In this document: piece by piece, positions 29,323 to 38,076 of the stretch | Layout of the letters: each line of letters begins with the position of its first letter | How positions within the stretch are numbered: position 1 is the first letter of the stretch | NCBI RefSeq assembly: GCF_001941845.1 | Contig: NZ_CP018870.1 | Span: 4,470,001-4,534,000, forward strand | DNA: 64,000 bases | Direction of reading: 5' to 3' | From: Streptomyces sp. TN58 | GTDB lineage: Bacteria; Actinomycetota; Actinomycetes; Streptomycetales; Streptomycetaceae | Translations under genes and position numbers: made by a program | Notes under the pieces: model-generated | What the model was told of the DNA's origin: nothing | The model's input: the letters and a program-made list of their open reading frames with translations, nothing else | Database searches by the model: none

Positions 29323-30525
29323 ATGCAGCGGCACACCATCGAGCCCCGACCCGGCTGGCAGAAGACGGTCGAGGAGCAGGGGCTGATCTACCCCCTCACC
29401 CGCTACCCGGACGACTCGCTGCGCCCCTACTGGGACGAGAGCGCCTACTACTCCTTCTCCCTGCCGGAGGTCGAGGCGCTGGAGAACGTCGTCGAGGAAC
29501 TGCACGCCATGTGCCTGGCCGCGGCCGCGCACATCGTCGAGCACGACCGCTTCGCCGACCTCGGCATCACCGACCCCAAGCTGGCCGCGCTGATCACCGA
29601 GTCGTGGCGCCGCCGCGCCGAACAGCCCTCCCTCTACGGCCGCTTCGACCTGCGCTACGACGGCAGCGGCAGCCCGGCCAAGATGCTGGAGTACAACGCG
29701 GACACCCCGACCTCCCTGGTGGAGGCGGCCAGCCCGCAGTGGTTCTGGATGGAGGAGCGGTTCCCCGGCGCCGACCAGTGGAACTCCCTTCACGAGCGCC
29801 TCGTCGACGCCTGGCGCCGCCAGGCGGAGCTGCTGGCGCCCGGCCCGCTGCACTTCGCGCACTCCGAGACCGACGAGCTCGGCGAGGACCTGATGACGGT
29901 CGCCTACCTCCAGGAGACCGCCGACCAGGCCGGCCTGGAGACCCACGCCCTGTCCGTCGAGCAGATCGGCTGGGACAGCCTGTCCGGCCGGTTCGTCGAC
30001 GACAAGCTCCGCTTCATCCGCAGCTGCTTCAAGCTCTACCCGTGGGAGTGGCTGGCCACGGACGAGTTCGGCCCGCAGGTCCTCGGCACCTACGACCACG
30101 GCGGCGGTTCCGGCACCACCTGCTGGATCGAGCCGATGTGGAAGATGCTGCTCTCCAACAAGGCGCTGCTCGCGATCCTGTGGGAGCTCTTCCCGGAACA
30201 CCCGAACCTGCTGCCCGCCTATCTCGACGGGCCGCGCGAGCTCGCGGAGCCCGGTTCGGCCGGCTACGTGGCCAAGCCGCTACTCGGCCGTGAGGGCGCC
30301 GGCGTCACCCTGCACGAGCCAGGCCCGGACGGCGTGCCGTTCGTGCCGGAGCCAGGGGAGCGGTACTGCTTCCAGGGGTTGGCCCCGCTGCCCGACTTCG
30401 ACGGCAACCGGGTGGTGCTCGGCGCGTGGGTCGTCGAGGACGAGGCGGCGGGGCTCGGGATCCGCGAGTCGGCGGGGCCGGTCACGGACGAGTACGCCCG
30501 TTTCCTGCCCCACGTCATCCTCTGA
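29323..30525 (+). CDS. Glutathionylspermidine synthase family protein (YgiC/YjfC-like)
   Basis: A 400-residue ATP-grasp protein of the glutathionylspermidine synthase preATP-grasp family, recognised from LRYDGSGSPAKMLEYNADTPTSLVEAA, WKMLLSNKALLAILWELFPEHPNLLPA and YVAKPLLGREGAGV, the last two holding ATP and Mg residues. The amidase half of true glutathionylspermidine synthase is missing, and streptomycetes make mycothiol rather than glutathione, so the substrate is unknown; it is probably an ATP-dependent amide ligase. Encoded seven bases after the lipoprotein gene, in one operon. Confidence 0.93.
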   Translation: MQRHTIEPRPGWQKTVEEQGLIYPLTRYPDDSLRPYWDESAYYSFSLPEVEALENVVEELHAMCLAAAAHIVEHDRFADLGITDPKLAALITESWRRRAEQPSLYGRFDLRYDGSGSPAKMLEYNADTPTSLVEAASPQWFWMEERFPGADQWNSLHERLVDAWRRQAELLAPGPLHFAHSETDELGEDLMTVAYLQETADQAGLETHALSVEQIGWDSLSGRFVDDKLRFIRSCFKLYPWEWLATDEFGPQVLGTYDHGGGSGTTCWIEPMWKMLLSNKALLAILWELFPEHPNLLPAYLDGPRELAEPGSAGYVAKPLLGREGAGVTLHEPGPDGVPFVPEPGERYCFQGLAPLPDFDGNRVVLGAWVVEDEAAGLGIRESAGPVTDEYARFLPHVIL

Positions 30526-30543
30526 GGACCGCCTGACGGACCG

Positions 30544-31749
30544 CTACGCCGACAGCACCGACCGGAGCTGCTCCAGGCCCCAGTCCAGGTCCTCCTTGGT
30601 GATCACCAGCGGCGGGGCGACGCGGATCGTCGACCCGTGGGTGTCCTTCACGAGCACGCCCCGCTCCATCATCTTCTCGGAGATCTCCCGGCCCGTGCCG
30701 CGGGAGGGGTCGATGTCGACGCCCGCCCACAGCCCGCGGCCGCGCACGGCGGTCACGGCGCCCCCGCCGACGAGCATGCCCAGCTCACGGTGGAGGTGGT
30801 CGCCCAGTTCGGTGGCCCGCTGCTGGAACTCGCCGGTCCGCAGCATCGCGATCACCTCCAGCGCGACGGCGCACGCGAGCGGGTTCCCGCCGAAGGTCGA
30901 CCCGTGCTGGCCGGGCCCGAACACCCCCAGCACGTCCCGGTCGGCGACCACCGCCGACACCGGCACGACGCCGCCGCCGAGCGCCTTGCCGAGGATGTAG
31001 ACGTCCGGTACGACCCCCTCGTGCTCGCAGGCGAAGGTTTTCCCGGTCCGGCCGAGCCCCGACTGGATCTCGTCGGCCATGAAGAGCACGTTCCGCTCGC
31101 GGGTCAGCTCCCGTACGCCGCGCAGGTACCCGGCGGGCGGGACCAGCACCCCGGCCTCGCCCTGGATCGGCTCCAGCAGCACGGCCACGGTGTTCTCCGT
31201 GACGGCGTGGGACAGCGCGGTGAGGTCCCCGTACGGGACGATCTCGAAGCCGGGCGTGTACGGGCCGAAGTGGTCGCGGGCGTCGTGGTCCGTCGAGAAG
31301 GAGACGACGGTCGTGGTCCGCCCGTGGAAGTTGTCGGCGGCCACCACGATCTTGGCGTGGCCGTCCGGGACGCCCTTGACCTCGTAGCCCCACTTGCGGG
31401 CCGTCTTCACGGCCGTCTCCACCGCCTCCGCGCCCGTGTTCATGGGCAGCACCATCTCCTTGCCGCACAGTGCCGCGAGTTCGGCGCAGAAGTCGGCGAA
31501 GCGGTCGTGGTGGAAGGCGCGCGAGGTGAGGGTCACCCGCTCCAGCTGGGCGCGCGCGGCGTCGATCAGACGGCGGTTGCCGTGCCCGAAGTTGAGCGCG
31601 GAGTAACCGGCGAGCATGTCGAGGTATCTGCGGCCCTCCACATCGGTCATCCACGCGCCTTCCGCGGACGCGACGACCACCGGCAGCGGGTGGTAGTTGT
31701 GCGCGCTGTGCGCGTCGGCGGAGCGGATGGCATCAGCTGTTGTCGACAC
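30544..31749 (-). CDS. rocD: Ornithine aminotransferase
   Basis: A 401-residue class III PLP aminotransferase of the ornithine type. MNTGAEAVETAVKTARKWGY, EPIQGEAGV and DEIQSGLGRTGK are present, with the PLP lysine in ILGKALGGG. It converts ornithine and 2-oxoglutarate to glutamate semialdehyde and glutamate in arginine catabolism. GTG at 31749 follows CGGAG. Upstream lie an octanucleotide tandem repeat and an inverted repeat. It converges with the glutathionylspermidine-synthase-like gene. Confidence 0.95.
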   Translation of the reverse strand: MSTTADAIRSADAHSAHNYHPLPVVVASAEGAWMTDVEGRRYLDMLAGYSALNFGHGNRRLIDAARAQLERVTLTSRAFHHDRFADFCAELAALCGKEMVLPMNTGAEAVETAVKTARKWGYEVKGVPDGHAKIVVAADNFHGRTTTVVSFSTDHDARDHFGPYTPGFEIVPYGDLTALSHAVTENTVAVLLEPIQGEAGVLVPPAGYLRGVRELTRERNVLFMADEIQSGLGRTGKTFACEHEGVVPDVYILGKALGGGVVPVSAVVADRDVLGVFGPGQHGSTFGGNPLACAVALEVIAMLRTGEFQQRATELGDHLHRELGMLVGGGAVTAVRGRGLWAGVDIDPSRGTGREISEKMMERGVLVKDTHGSTIRVAPPLVITKEDLDWGLEQLRSVLSA

Positions 31750-31772
31750 GGGGTCTCCGATCGTCCGTCTGG

Positions 31773-31828
31773 CCGGTGAAGCGGTGAAGCGGTGAAGCGG
31801 TGCAGCGGTGAAGCGGTGCAGCGGTGAC
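31773..31828. repeat. Seven tandem octanucleotides upstream of rocD
   Basis: Seven head-to-tail 8-base units of the form GCGGTGAA, with variants CCGGTGAA, GCGGTGCA (twice) and GCGGTGAC, lie 24-79 bases upstream of the rocD start, i.e. in its leader or promoter. Such short units can change copy number by slippage. Confidence 0.9.
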
Positions 31829-31846
31829 GAGGGTGGCGTCACCCTC
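31829..31846. promoter_or_regulatory. Inverted repeat upstream of rocD
   Basis: GAGGGTG (31829-31835), GCGT, CACCCTC (31840-31846): a perfect 7-bp inverted repeat directly beside the octanucleotide array, a possible operator for rocD. Confidence 0.35.
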
Positions 31847-31910
31847 TTATCGTCGCTCGTATCCCGGGCGAGGAAACCTCCCCGCGGGCCACATCGCGGA
31901 CTCGCTCATC

Positions 31911-31916
31911 TAGGGT
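31911..31916 (+). promoter_or_regulatory. glyA: Probable -10 box of glyA
   Basis: TAGGGT at 31911-31916 would start transcription at about 31923, exactly where the ZTP riboswitch begins. The -35 region is weak. Confidence 0.45.
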
Positions 31917-31920
31917 GTTC

Positions 31921-32012
31921 GATACGCACGGCGACTGGCGTACGGAGAACCAACTCCGGGGGAGTCGTGCGCGCTCGACCGCATACAGGGCCGCTCGCCT
32001 GGGCCTCGCGGG
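31921..32012 (+). promoter_or_regulatory. ZTP (pfl) riboswitch in the glyA leader
   Basis: The order of conserved elements matches the pfl/ZTP class: GCACG (31926-31930) pairs with CGTGC (31966-31970); the core GCGACTGGCG follows; a hairpin CGGAG/CTCCG carries the AACCAA loop; then GGGGGAGTCG; and after a linker the CGCCTGGGC element (31996-32004) that forms the pseudoknot. These riboswitches sense ZTP/ZMP, which builds up when 10-formyl-tetrahydrofolate is short, and turn on one-carbon and purine genes. glyA, which makes methylene-tetrahydrofolate, begins 34 bases further on. Confidence 0.85.
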
Positions 32013-32045
32013 GTACCGATCACATCGACCCCGGAGGAGCCCGCC

Positions 32046-33314
32046 ATGTCCGCGAGCCGCCATCCCGCCCTGTCCGCGACCGACCCCGAACTGGCTTCCC
32101 ACATCGCCGCGGAGGAAGTCCTCCAGGCGGAGACCCTGCGCCTGATCCCCAGTGAGAACTACGTCTCCGCCGCCGTCCTCGAAGCCTCCGGCACCGTGCT
32201 GCAGAACAAGTACAGCGAGGGCTACCCCGGCCGCCGCTACTACGAGGGCCAGCAGAACATCGACCGGGTGGAGGCCCTGGCGATCGAGCGGGCCAAGGGC
32301 CTGTTCGGCGTGGACCACGCCAACGTGCAGCCGTACTCGGGCTCCCCGGCCAACCTGGCCGTGTACCTGGCCTTCGCGAAGCCCGGCGACACCGTCATGG
32401 GCATGGCGCTGCCGATGGGCGGCCACCTGACGCACGGCTGGGGCGTCTCGGCGACGGGCTCGTGGTTCCGCGGCGTGCAGTACGGCGTCCGCGCCGACAC
32501 CGGGCTGATCGACTACGACGCCGTGCGCGAGCTGGCCCTCGCCGAGCGGCCCAAGGTGATCTTCTGCGGCGGCACGGCCCTGCCCAGGACCATCGACTTC
32601 GCCGCCTTCGCGGAGATCGCTCGCGAGGCGGGCTCGGTCCTGGTCGCGGACGTCGCCCACATCGCCGGCCTGATCGCGGGCGGCGCGCACCCGTCCCCGG
32701 CAGACCACGTGGACGTCGTCTCCACCACGACCCACAAGACCCTGCGCGGTCCGCGCGGCGCGATGCTGATGTGCCGCGAGGAGCACGCGAAGGCGATCGA
32801 CAAGGCGGTCTTCCCCGGCCTGCAGGGCGGTCCGCACAACCAGACGACGGCCGGCATCGCGGTCGCGCTGCACGAGGCGGCGCAGCCGTCCTTCGTCCGC
32901 TACGCGCACGCGGTCGTGGCCAACGCCAAGGCGCTGGCCGCGGCCCTGCTGGAGCGCGGCTTCGACCTGGTGTCGGGCGGTACGGACAACCACCTGATCC
33001 TGATCGACCTGACGGGCAAGGAGGTGCCGGGCAAGGTCGCGGCCAAGGCGATGGACCGGGCGGGGATCGTCGTGAACTACAACACGGTGCCGTTCGACCC
33101 GCGCAAGCCGTTCGATCCCTCGGGGGTGCGGATCGGTACGCCGTCGCTGACGTCGCGGGGGCTGTCGGTGGAGCACATGCCGGTGGTCGCGGACTGGATC
33201 GCGCGCGCGGTCGAGGCCGCCGCGAAGCAGGACGAAACCCCGCTGAAGCTGATCCGTGCGGAGGTGCGGGACCTGATGGCAGCCTTCCCGGCCCCGGGCC
33301 TGCCGCTGTCGTAA
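32046..33314 (+). CDS. glyA: Serine hydroxymethyltransferase
   Basis: A 422-residue PLP enzyme that converts serine and tetrahydrofolate to glycine and methylene-tetrahydrofolate. Signature parts: LIPSENYVSAAVLEASG, the tetramer-loop motif NKYSEGYPGRRYYEGQ, DVAHIAGLI, and the PLP lysine K231 in STTTHKTLRGPRG. GGAGGAG precedes the ATG. Expression is probably set by the ZTP riboswitch in its leader. Tandem repeats fill the gap after it. Confidence 0.97.
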   Translation: MSASRHPALSATDPELASHIAAEEVLQAETLRLIPSENYVSAAVLEASGTVLQNKYSEGYPGRRYYEGQQNIDRVEALAIERAKGLFGVDHANVQPYSGSPANLAVYLAFAKPGDTVMGMALPMGGHLTHGWGVSATGSWFRGVQYGVRADTGLIDYDAVRELALAERPKVIFCGGTALPRTIDFAAFAEIAREAGSVLVADVAHIAGLIAGGAHPSPADHVDVVSTTTHKTLRGPRGAMLMCREEHAKAIDKAVFPGLQGGPHNQTTAGIAVALHEAAQPSFVRYAHAVVANAKALAAALLERGFDLVSGGTDNHLILIDLTGKEVPGKVAAKAMDRAGIVVNYNTVPFDPRKPFDPSGVRIGTPSLTSRGLSVEHMPVVADWIARAVEAAAKQDETPLKLIRAEVRDLMAAFPAPGLPLS

Positions 33315-33331
33315 CCCCGCGGCGCCGCTGC

Positions 33332-33543
33332 CGGGGGCTCTGCCCCCGGACCCCCGCGCCTCAAACGCCGGCGAGGCTGAGTTGCGGGGGCTCTGCCCCC
33401 GGACCCCCGCGCCTCGAACGCCGGCGAGGCTGAGTTGCGGGGGCTCTGCCCCCGGACCCCCGCGCCTCAAACGCCGGCGAGGCTGAGTTGCGGGGGCTCT
33501 GCCCCCGGGCCCCCGCGCCTCGAACGCCGGCGGGGCTGAGATG
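33332..33543. repeat. Four tandem 53-bp repeats downstream of glyA
   Basis: Units start at 33332, 33385, 33438 and 33491 with an exact 53-base period. Each has a GGGGGCTCTGCCCCC hairpin, then CCCCGCGCC, TCAAACG or TCGAACG, and GCCGGCGAGGCTGAG. The A/G variant alternates from unit to unit (A, G, A, G). The same element occurs at 15.9 and 27.8-28.0 kb. It fills most of the 291-base gap between glyA and trpS. Confidence 0.9.
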
Positions 33544-33605
33544 CGGGGGAGGGATCCGGGCGAGGACGGGCACGAGCCCGCCCCCGTACCTGAGAGAATG
33601 GGACC

Positions 33606-34619
33606 ATGGCTTCTGATCGTCCTCGCGCGCTCTCCGGCATCCAGCCCACCTCCGGTTCGTTCCACCTCGGGAACTACCTCGGAGCCATTCGCCAGTACGT
33701 CGCCCTGCAGGAGACGCACGACGCCTTCTACATGGTCGTCGACCTGCACGCGATCACCATGCCCCAGGATCCGAAGGACCTGCGCGCGAACACCCGCCTC
33801 TCCGCCGCGCAGCTGCTGGCCGCCGGCCTGGACCCGGAGCGCTGCACGCTCTTCATCCAGAGCCACGTCCCCGAGCACGCGCAGCTCGGCTGGGTGATGA
33901 ACTGCATCACCGGTTTCGGCGAGGCCAGCCGGATGACGCAGTTCAAGGACAAGTCCGCCAAGGGAGGCGTCAACAGCGCCAGCGTCGGCCTCTTCACGTA
34001 CCCGATCCTCCAGGTCGCCGACATCCTCCTCTACCAGGCGGACGCCGTCCCCGTGGGCGAGGACCAGCGCCAGCACATCGAGCTGACCCGCGACCTGGCC
34101 GAGCGCTTCAACAGCCGCTTCGGCCAGACCTTCACCCTCCCGGCGGCGCACATCGTCAAGGAGGTCGCGAAGATCTACGACCTCCAGGACCCGGCGATCA
34201 AGATGTCGAAGTCGGCGTCGTCCCCCAAGGGCCTGATCAACCTCCTCGACGAGGCCAAGGTCACCGAGAAGAAGATCAAGAGCGCGGTCACCGACACCGA
34301 GGCCGAGATCCGCTTCGACACGGAGAAGAAGCCCGGCGTCAGCAACCTGCTCACGATCTACTCCACCCTCACGGGCGAGTCGATCCCCGCCCTGGAGGAG
34401 AAGTACGCGGGCAAGGGCTACGGCGCGCTGAAGACGGACCTGGCGGCCGTGATGGTCGATTTCGTCACACCCTTCAAGCAGCGCACCCAGGAGTACCTGG
34501 ACGACCCGGAGACGCTGGACTCCATCCTGGCCAAGGGCGCGGAGAAGGCCCGCGCGGTGGCCGCGGAGACCCTCGCGCAGGCGTACGACCGGCTGGGTCT
34601 GCTGCCCGCCAAGCACTGA
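33606..34619 (+). CDS. trpS: Tryptophanyl-tRNA synthetase
   Basis: A 337-residue class Ic synthetase that charges tRNA-Trp. The HIGH-type motif is HLGN at residues 20-23 ([10 protein letters not shown]) and the KMSKS loop is at residues 199-203; [10 protein letters not shown] and [15 protein letters not shown] are further family signatures. Full length for bacterial TrpRS. Start ATG at 33606 after a GGGA-type site. Transcribed alone after the repeat block. Confidence 0.97.
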   Translation: MASDRPRALSGIQPTSGSFHLGNYLGAIRQYVALQETHDAFYMVVDLHAITMPQDPKDLRANTRLSAAQLLAAGLDPERCTLFIQSHVPEHAQLGWVMNCITGFGEASRMTQFKDKSAKGGVNSASVGLFTYPILQVADILLYQADAVPVGEDQRQHIELTRDLAERFNSRFGQTFTLPAAHIVKEVAKIYDLQDPAIKMSKSASSPKGLINLLDEAKVTEKKIKSAVTDTEAEIRFDTEKKPGVSNLLTIYSTLTGESIPALEEKYAGKGYGALKTDLAAVMVDFVTPFKQRTQEYLDDPETLDSILAKGAEKARAVAAETLAQAYDRLGLLPAKH

Positions 34620-34716
34620 CGAACGCACCTGCGGAAAGACGGCTCTGGCACGAAGAGGGGTCCTGGCCGCACACTGGGGCGGCAGGAGTCCACAGGGACA
34701 GACGGAGGAGAGACAC

Positions 34717-35319
34717 GTGGGGACCGTAACGCTCGGCGTTTCGATCGCGGTCCCGGAGCCGTACGGCAGCCAGCTCCAGGAGCTGCGCGCGGGCTTCGGG
34801 GACGCCGCCGCGCACGGCATCCCCACGCACGTCACCCTCGTACCGCCGACGGAGGTGGAGGCCGACCGGCTCCCGGCGATCCGGGCCCACCTGACCGAGG
34901 TGGCGGCCGCCTTCCGCGCGTTCCCGATGCGACTGGAGGGGACGGGGACCTTCCGGCCCGTCTCGCCGGTCGTCTTCGTCCAGATCGCCGAGGGCGTCGC
35001 GGGCTGCACCCGGCTCCAGGGCGAGGTCCGCGACCCGTCCGGGCCGCTCAGCCGCGAGCTCGCCTTCCCCTACCACCCGCACGTCACCGTCGCCCACGGG
35101 ATCTCCGAAGAGGCGATGGACGTGGCGTTCACGACGCTGGCCGACTACGCCGCCGAGTGGGTCTGCTCCGGGTTCGCCCTCTACGAGCAGGGCTCCGACG
35201 GGGTCTGGCGCAAGCTGCGCGAATACCCCTTCGGGAGTGGGCCCATAGGCGTTCCCGCGCAGCCGGGTTCCCCCGTCGACCAGGCCGCCGGGGCAGCCGG
35301 GGCGGTACGGCCTTCCTGA
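34717..35319 (+). CDS. 2'-5' RNA ligase / cyclic phosphodiesterase family protein
   Basis: A 200-residue 2H phosphoesterase-type protein with both HxTx motifs: THVTLVPP (about residue 37) and HPHVTVAHG (about 121). Members hydrolyse or join 2'-5' phosphodiester bonds or cyclic phosphates of RNA or small nucleotides; the in vivo substrate is unknown. GTG at 34717 follows GGAGGAG by seven bases. It lies 97 bases after trpS in the same direction, so partial cotranscription is possible. Confidence 0.9.
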   Translation: MGTVTLGVSIAVPEPYGSQLQELRAGFGDAAAHGIPTHVTLVPPTEVEADRLPAIRAHLTEVAAAFRAFPMRLEGTGTFRPVSPVVFVQIAEGVAGCTRLQGEVRDPSGPLSRELAFPYHPHVTVAHGISEEAMDVAFTTLADYAAEWVCSGFALYEQGSDGVWRKLREYPFGSGPIGVPAQPGSPVDQAAGAAGAVRPS

Positions 35320-35497
35320 CGGAGCGGGCGCAGGGTCAGCCGGGCGGTCCGCCGGGCGCGGAACCTCAGCCTCCGCAGGACCAGGGTGTGGAACGGACGC
35401 CCCGTCGAGGGCGCTGGGCGAAAAGTCACAATCGACGACCGTAGTCCCTGAAAGCGGCAATACCGGCTATTTCCGGCGCCTCATTTACGGTGACCCC

Positions 35498-36424
35498 ATG
35501 GACTGGCTGACGAAACTCCCGGTGGTCGGGCCGCTGGCGGGCCGTCTGATGAAGACGCACGCGTGGCGTTCCTACGAACGCCTCGACCGCGTGCACTGGA
35601 CCCGCCTCGCCGCCGCGATCACCTTCATCAGCTTCCTCGCACTCTTCCCCCTGATCGCCGTGGCCGCGGCGGTCGGCGCGGCGCTGCTCAGCGACCAGCA
35701 GCTCGACAAGCTGGAGCAGAGCTTCGCCGAACAGGTCCCCGGCATCTCCGACCAGCTCGACATCGGGGGGCTCGTCGCGAACGCCGCCACGATCGGCCTC
35801 GTCGCCGGCGCCCTCCTGCTCTTCACCGGCATCGGCTGGGTGGGCTCCATGCGCGACTGCCTGCGCGCGGTGTGGGAGAAGGACGACGAGGACGAGGGCA
35901 ACCCCGTCGTCCGCAAGGGCAAGGACGGGCTGGTCCTGCTCGGCCTCGGCGCCGTGGGCCTGGTCTCCGCGGCCGCCTCCATCCTCGGGTCCAGCGCGGT
36001 CGGCAAGTCCGCCGACTGGCTGGGCATTCCGCGCGAGGGCCCCGGCGGCGTCCTGCTGCGCGTCTTCGCCTTCCTGGTCGGCGTGGTGGCCGCCTTCCTG
36101 GTCCTGCTCTACCTGCTGACCCTGCTCCCCGGCGTCGAACCGCCCAGGCGCCGCCTGATCGAGGCGGCGCTGATCGGAGCGGCCGGCTTCGAGCTGCTGA
36201 AACTGCTCCTCAGCGGCTATATGCGCGAGGTCGCCGCGAAGAGCGTCTACGGAGCCTTCGGCGTGCCGATCGCCCTGCTGCTCTGGATCAACTTCATGGC
36301 GAAGCTGCTGCTGTACGTCTCCGCCTGGACGGCCACCCGCGACGACGGCGACAGCGCCGAAACCGCCGGAACCGTCGCCGAAGACCCGCCGGCGGCGGAA
36401 CAGGAGCCTGCCACCGGCCGTTGA
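35498..36424 (+). CDS. YihY/BrkB family membrane protein
   Basis: A 308-residue integral membrane protein recognised as YihY/virulence factor BrkB family: WTRLAAAITFISFLALFPLIAVAAAVGAA near the start, the GSMRDCLRAVW motif, LLTLLPGVEPPRRR, and the terminal VPIALLLWINFMAKLLLYVSAW. About six transmembrane helices, then an acidic Pro/Ala tail. Once mis-called RNase BN, the family is now thought to transport or shape membranes; the precise role is unknown. ATG at 35498 after a weak GGTGA site. Confidence 0.93.
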   Translation: MDWLTKLPVVGPLAGRLMKTHAWRSYERLDRVHWTRLAAAITFISFLALFPLIAVAAAVGAALLSDQQLDKLEQSFAEQVPGISDQLDIGGLVANAATIGLVAGALLLFTGIGWVGSMRDCLRAVWEKDDEDEGNPVVRKGKDGLVLLGLGAVGLVSAAASILGSSAVGKSADWLGIPREGPGGVLLRVFAFLVGVVAAFLVLLYLLTLLPGVEPPRRRLIEAALIGAAGFELLKLLLSGYMREVAAKSVYGAFGVPIALLLWINFMAKLLLYVSAWTATRDDGDSAETAGTVAEDPPAAEQEPATGR

Positions 36425-36437
36425 GCGGCCCCGCCCC

Positions 36438-37685
36438 TCAGACCAGCTCCTCGTCGGCACCCCGGCTGCGCCGGCCGCGGGGCCAGCGGCGGTTGACCGC
36501 GTACGCGCCGCCCGCCAGGACGGCGAGCGCGCCCCCCGCGACGCCCAGGGCGGTGCCCACACCGCCGGCCGGGCCGCCGCCGGCAGCCGCGTTGTTCTCG
36601 TGCGACTGGGCCGGCGAGCCGTGGGGGGAGGTGTCCGCGCTCTTCGGCGGCACCAGCTCACCCACCGGCTTGACCTTCCCGGCCGCGGCGAAACCCCAGT
36701 CGAAGAGCGCGGCGGTCTCCTCGTAGACCGAGTTCGCACCGCCCGCGCCCGGGTTCATCACGGTGACCAGCAGCTTCCTGTCGCCCTGCTGCGCCGCGCC
36801 GGTGAAGGTGGAGCCGGCCATGGTCGTGTTGCCGTTCTTCACCCCCGCGATGCCCTTGTACGGGGGGAGCCCGCCCGCGCCCGTCATCAGCCGGTTGGTG
36901 TTCGCGATCTCGAAGTAGTCCCGCGGCTTCCCCGGCTCCTGCAGGCCGGGGAACTTCGCGCTCGCCGTGCCGCAGTACTCCCGGAAGTCCTTCTTCTGCA
37001 GTCCGGAGCGGGCGATCAGGGTGAGGTCGTACGCGCTCGACACCTGCTCAGGGGCGTCGTAGCCGTCGGGCGACACCACATGGGTGTCCAGCGCCTGCAG
37101 CTCCTCCGCGTGCGCCTGCATGTCCCTGACGGTCTTCTCGACACCGCCGTTCATGGCCGAAAGCACATGCACGGCGTCGTTCCCCGACCGCAGGAACACC
37201 CCCAGCCACAGGTCGTGGACGGAGTACTCGTGATCCTCCTTGACCCCGACCAGGCTGCTGCCCGGGCCCACACCCTCCATGTCCTCGTCGGTGACCTTGT
37301 GCACCTGGTCCTTGGGCAGGCCCGGCAGCAGGGTGTCCGCGAAGAGCATCTTCATCGTGGAGGCGGGGGGCAGCCGCCAGTGCGCGTTGTACGCCGCCAG
37401 GACCTCGCCGGACTCGGCGTCCGCCACGATCCAGGACCGGCCGGTGAGGTTCGCCGGCAGGGCGGGCGCGCCGGGCAGCAGATTCACCTGCGTACCGGGC
37501 TGGCCCAGCAGGGAGCCGCCGACCGTGGACATCGACGCGGGCGGCGCGGCCGCCGCCGGAGCCTTGGCGGGACCACCCTTCCCGTCGGCCGGCGGGGTCG
37601 GCGCGGCGTGTGCGGAGCCCACCAGCACGGTGGGCGCGAGCAACGCGGCGGTGAGGACCGTCAGAGCGGTCGTCTTTGCAGACAC
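36438..37685 (-). CDS. D-alanyl-D-alanine carboxypeptidase (S11 penicillin-binding protein)
   Basis: A 415-residue low-molecular-weight PBP that trims the terminal D-Ala from peptidoglycan stem peptides. A Sec signal peptide ends in SAHAAP. The active-site set is present: SxxK at S109-K112 (STMK), SGN at 167-169 and KNG at 283-285 in place of the usual KTG. A C-terminal transmembrane anchor (VAGGALAVLAGGAYAV) followed by RRWPRGRR holds it to the membrane. GTG at 37685 starts right at the signal peptide; no Shine-Dalgarno site precedes it but TACTTT lies seven bases upstream, so it may be leaderless. Confidence 0.93.
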   Translation of the reverse strand: MSAKTTALTVLTAALLAPTVLVGSAHAAPTPPADGKGGPAKAPAAAAPPASMSTVGGSLLGQPGTQVNLLPGAPALPANLTGRSWIVADAESGEVLAAYNAHWRLPPASTMKMLFADTLLPGLPKDQVHKVTDEDMEGVGPGSSLVGVKEDHEYSVHDLWLGVFLRSGNDAVHVLSAMNGGVEKTVRDMQAHAEELQALDTHVVSPDGYDAPEQVSSAYDLTLIARSGLQKKDFREYCGTASAKFPGLQEPGKPRDYFEIANTNRLMTGAGGLPPYKGIAGVKNGNTTMAGSTFTGAAQQGDRKLLVTVMNPGAGGANSVYEETAALFDWGFAAAGKVKPVGELVPPKSADTSPHGSPAQSHENNAAAGGGPAGGVGTALGVAGGALAVLAGGAYAVNRRWPRGRRSRGADEELV

Positions 37686-37806
37686 GCAGGTGAAAGTACA
37701 TCCCGATGAACTGGATGGCGTCGCGGACCGGCCATTTCGCGGCAACCAACCCCGGGACAGCCCACCCCGGCGCGTCCGTCCCGGGGACGAAACCGATACT
37801 GAGGAC

Positions 37807-38076
37807 ATGAAACTCAGCCGTGCCGCTTCCTGGTTCCTGCTCGCCTTCGGAGTGTGGACCTGGTTCATCTGGGTGTCTTTCGTCCGGAACCTGTGGAAGA
37901 ACGGCAGTGGCCTGGCCTTCGACACGGCGGGCGACCCCACTGCCTACTTCTGGGTCCACCTGACGCTCGCGGTGACGTCCTTTCTCCTGGGGACGGCAGT
38001 CGGTGTGATCGGGTTGCGCGGGGTCCTGGCCCTGCGACGTGCGTCACGCTCCGGCGACAGCGGCGGTGCGGCATGA
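37807..38076 (+). CDS. SCO4848-family small membrane protein
   Basis: An 89-residue protein with two transmembrane helices (AASWFLLAFGVWTWFIWVSF and VHLTLAVTSFLLGTAVGVIGL) joined by a loop with NGSGLAFDTAGDPTAYFWVH, the pattern of the SCO4848 family found beside this phosphoesterase in Streptomyces. GAGG precedes the ATG. Its stop overlaps the next start (ATGA). Unknown function; possibly a partner of the coupled phosphoesterase. Confidence 0.88.
   Translation: MKLSRAASWFLLAFGVWTWFIWVSFVRNLWKNGSGLAFDTAGDPTAYFWVHLTLAVTSFLLGTAVGVIGLRGVLALRRASRSGDSGGAA

Noticed and set aside
31850..32045. Glycine riboswitch before glyA
   Set aside because: The paired elements and the CGCCTGGGC pseudoknot fit the ZTP class, not the tandem glycine aptamer.
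33332..33543. CRISPR array
   Set aside because: The repeats are contiguous with period 53 and no unique spacers; no cas gene is near.
31839..35009. Minus-strand open frame of over 1000 codons across glyA and trpS
   Set aside because: Antisense to two certain genes and running through intergenic repeats; composition is that of a shadow frame.
35157..35444. Frame overlapping the end of the RNA-ligase-like gene and the following gap
   Set aside because: Pro/Gly/Arg-rich, no homology, no suitable start; shifted frame of the ligase gene continuing by chance.
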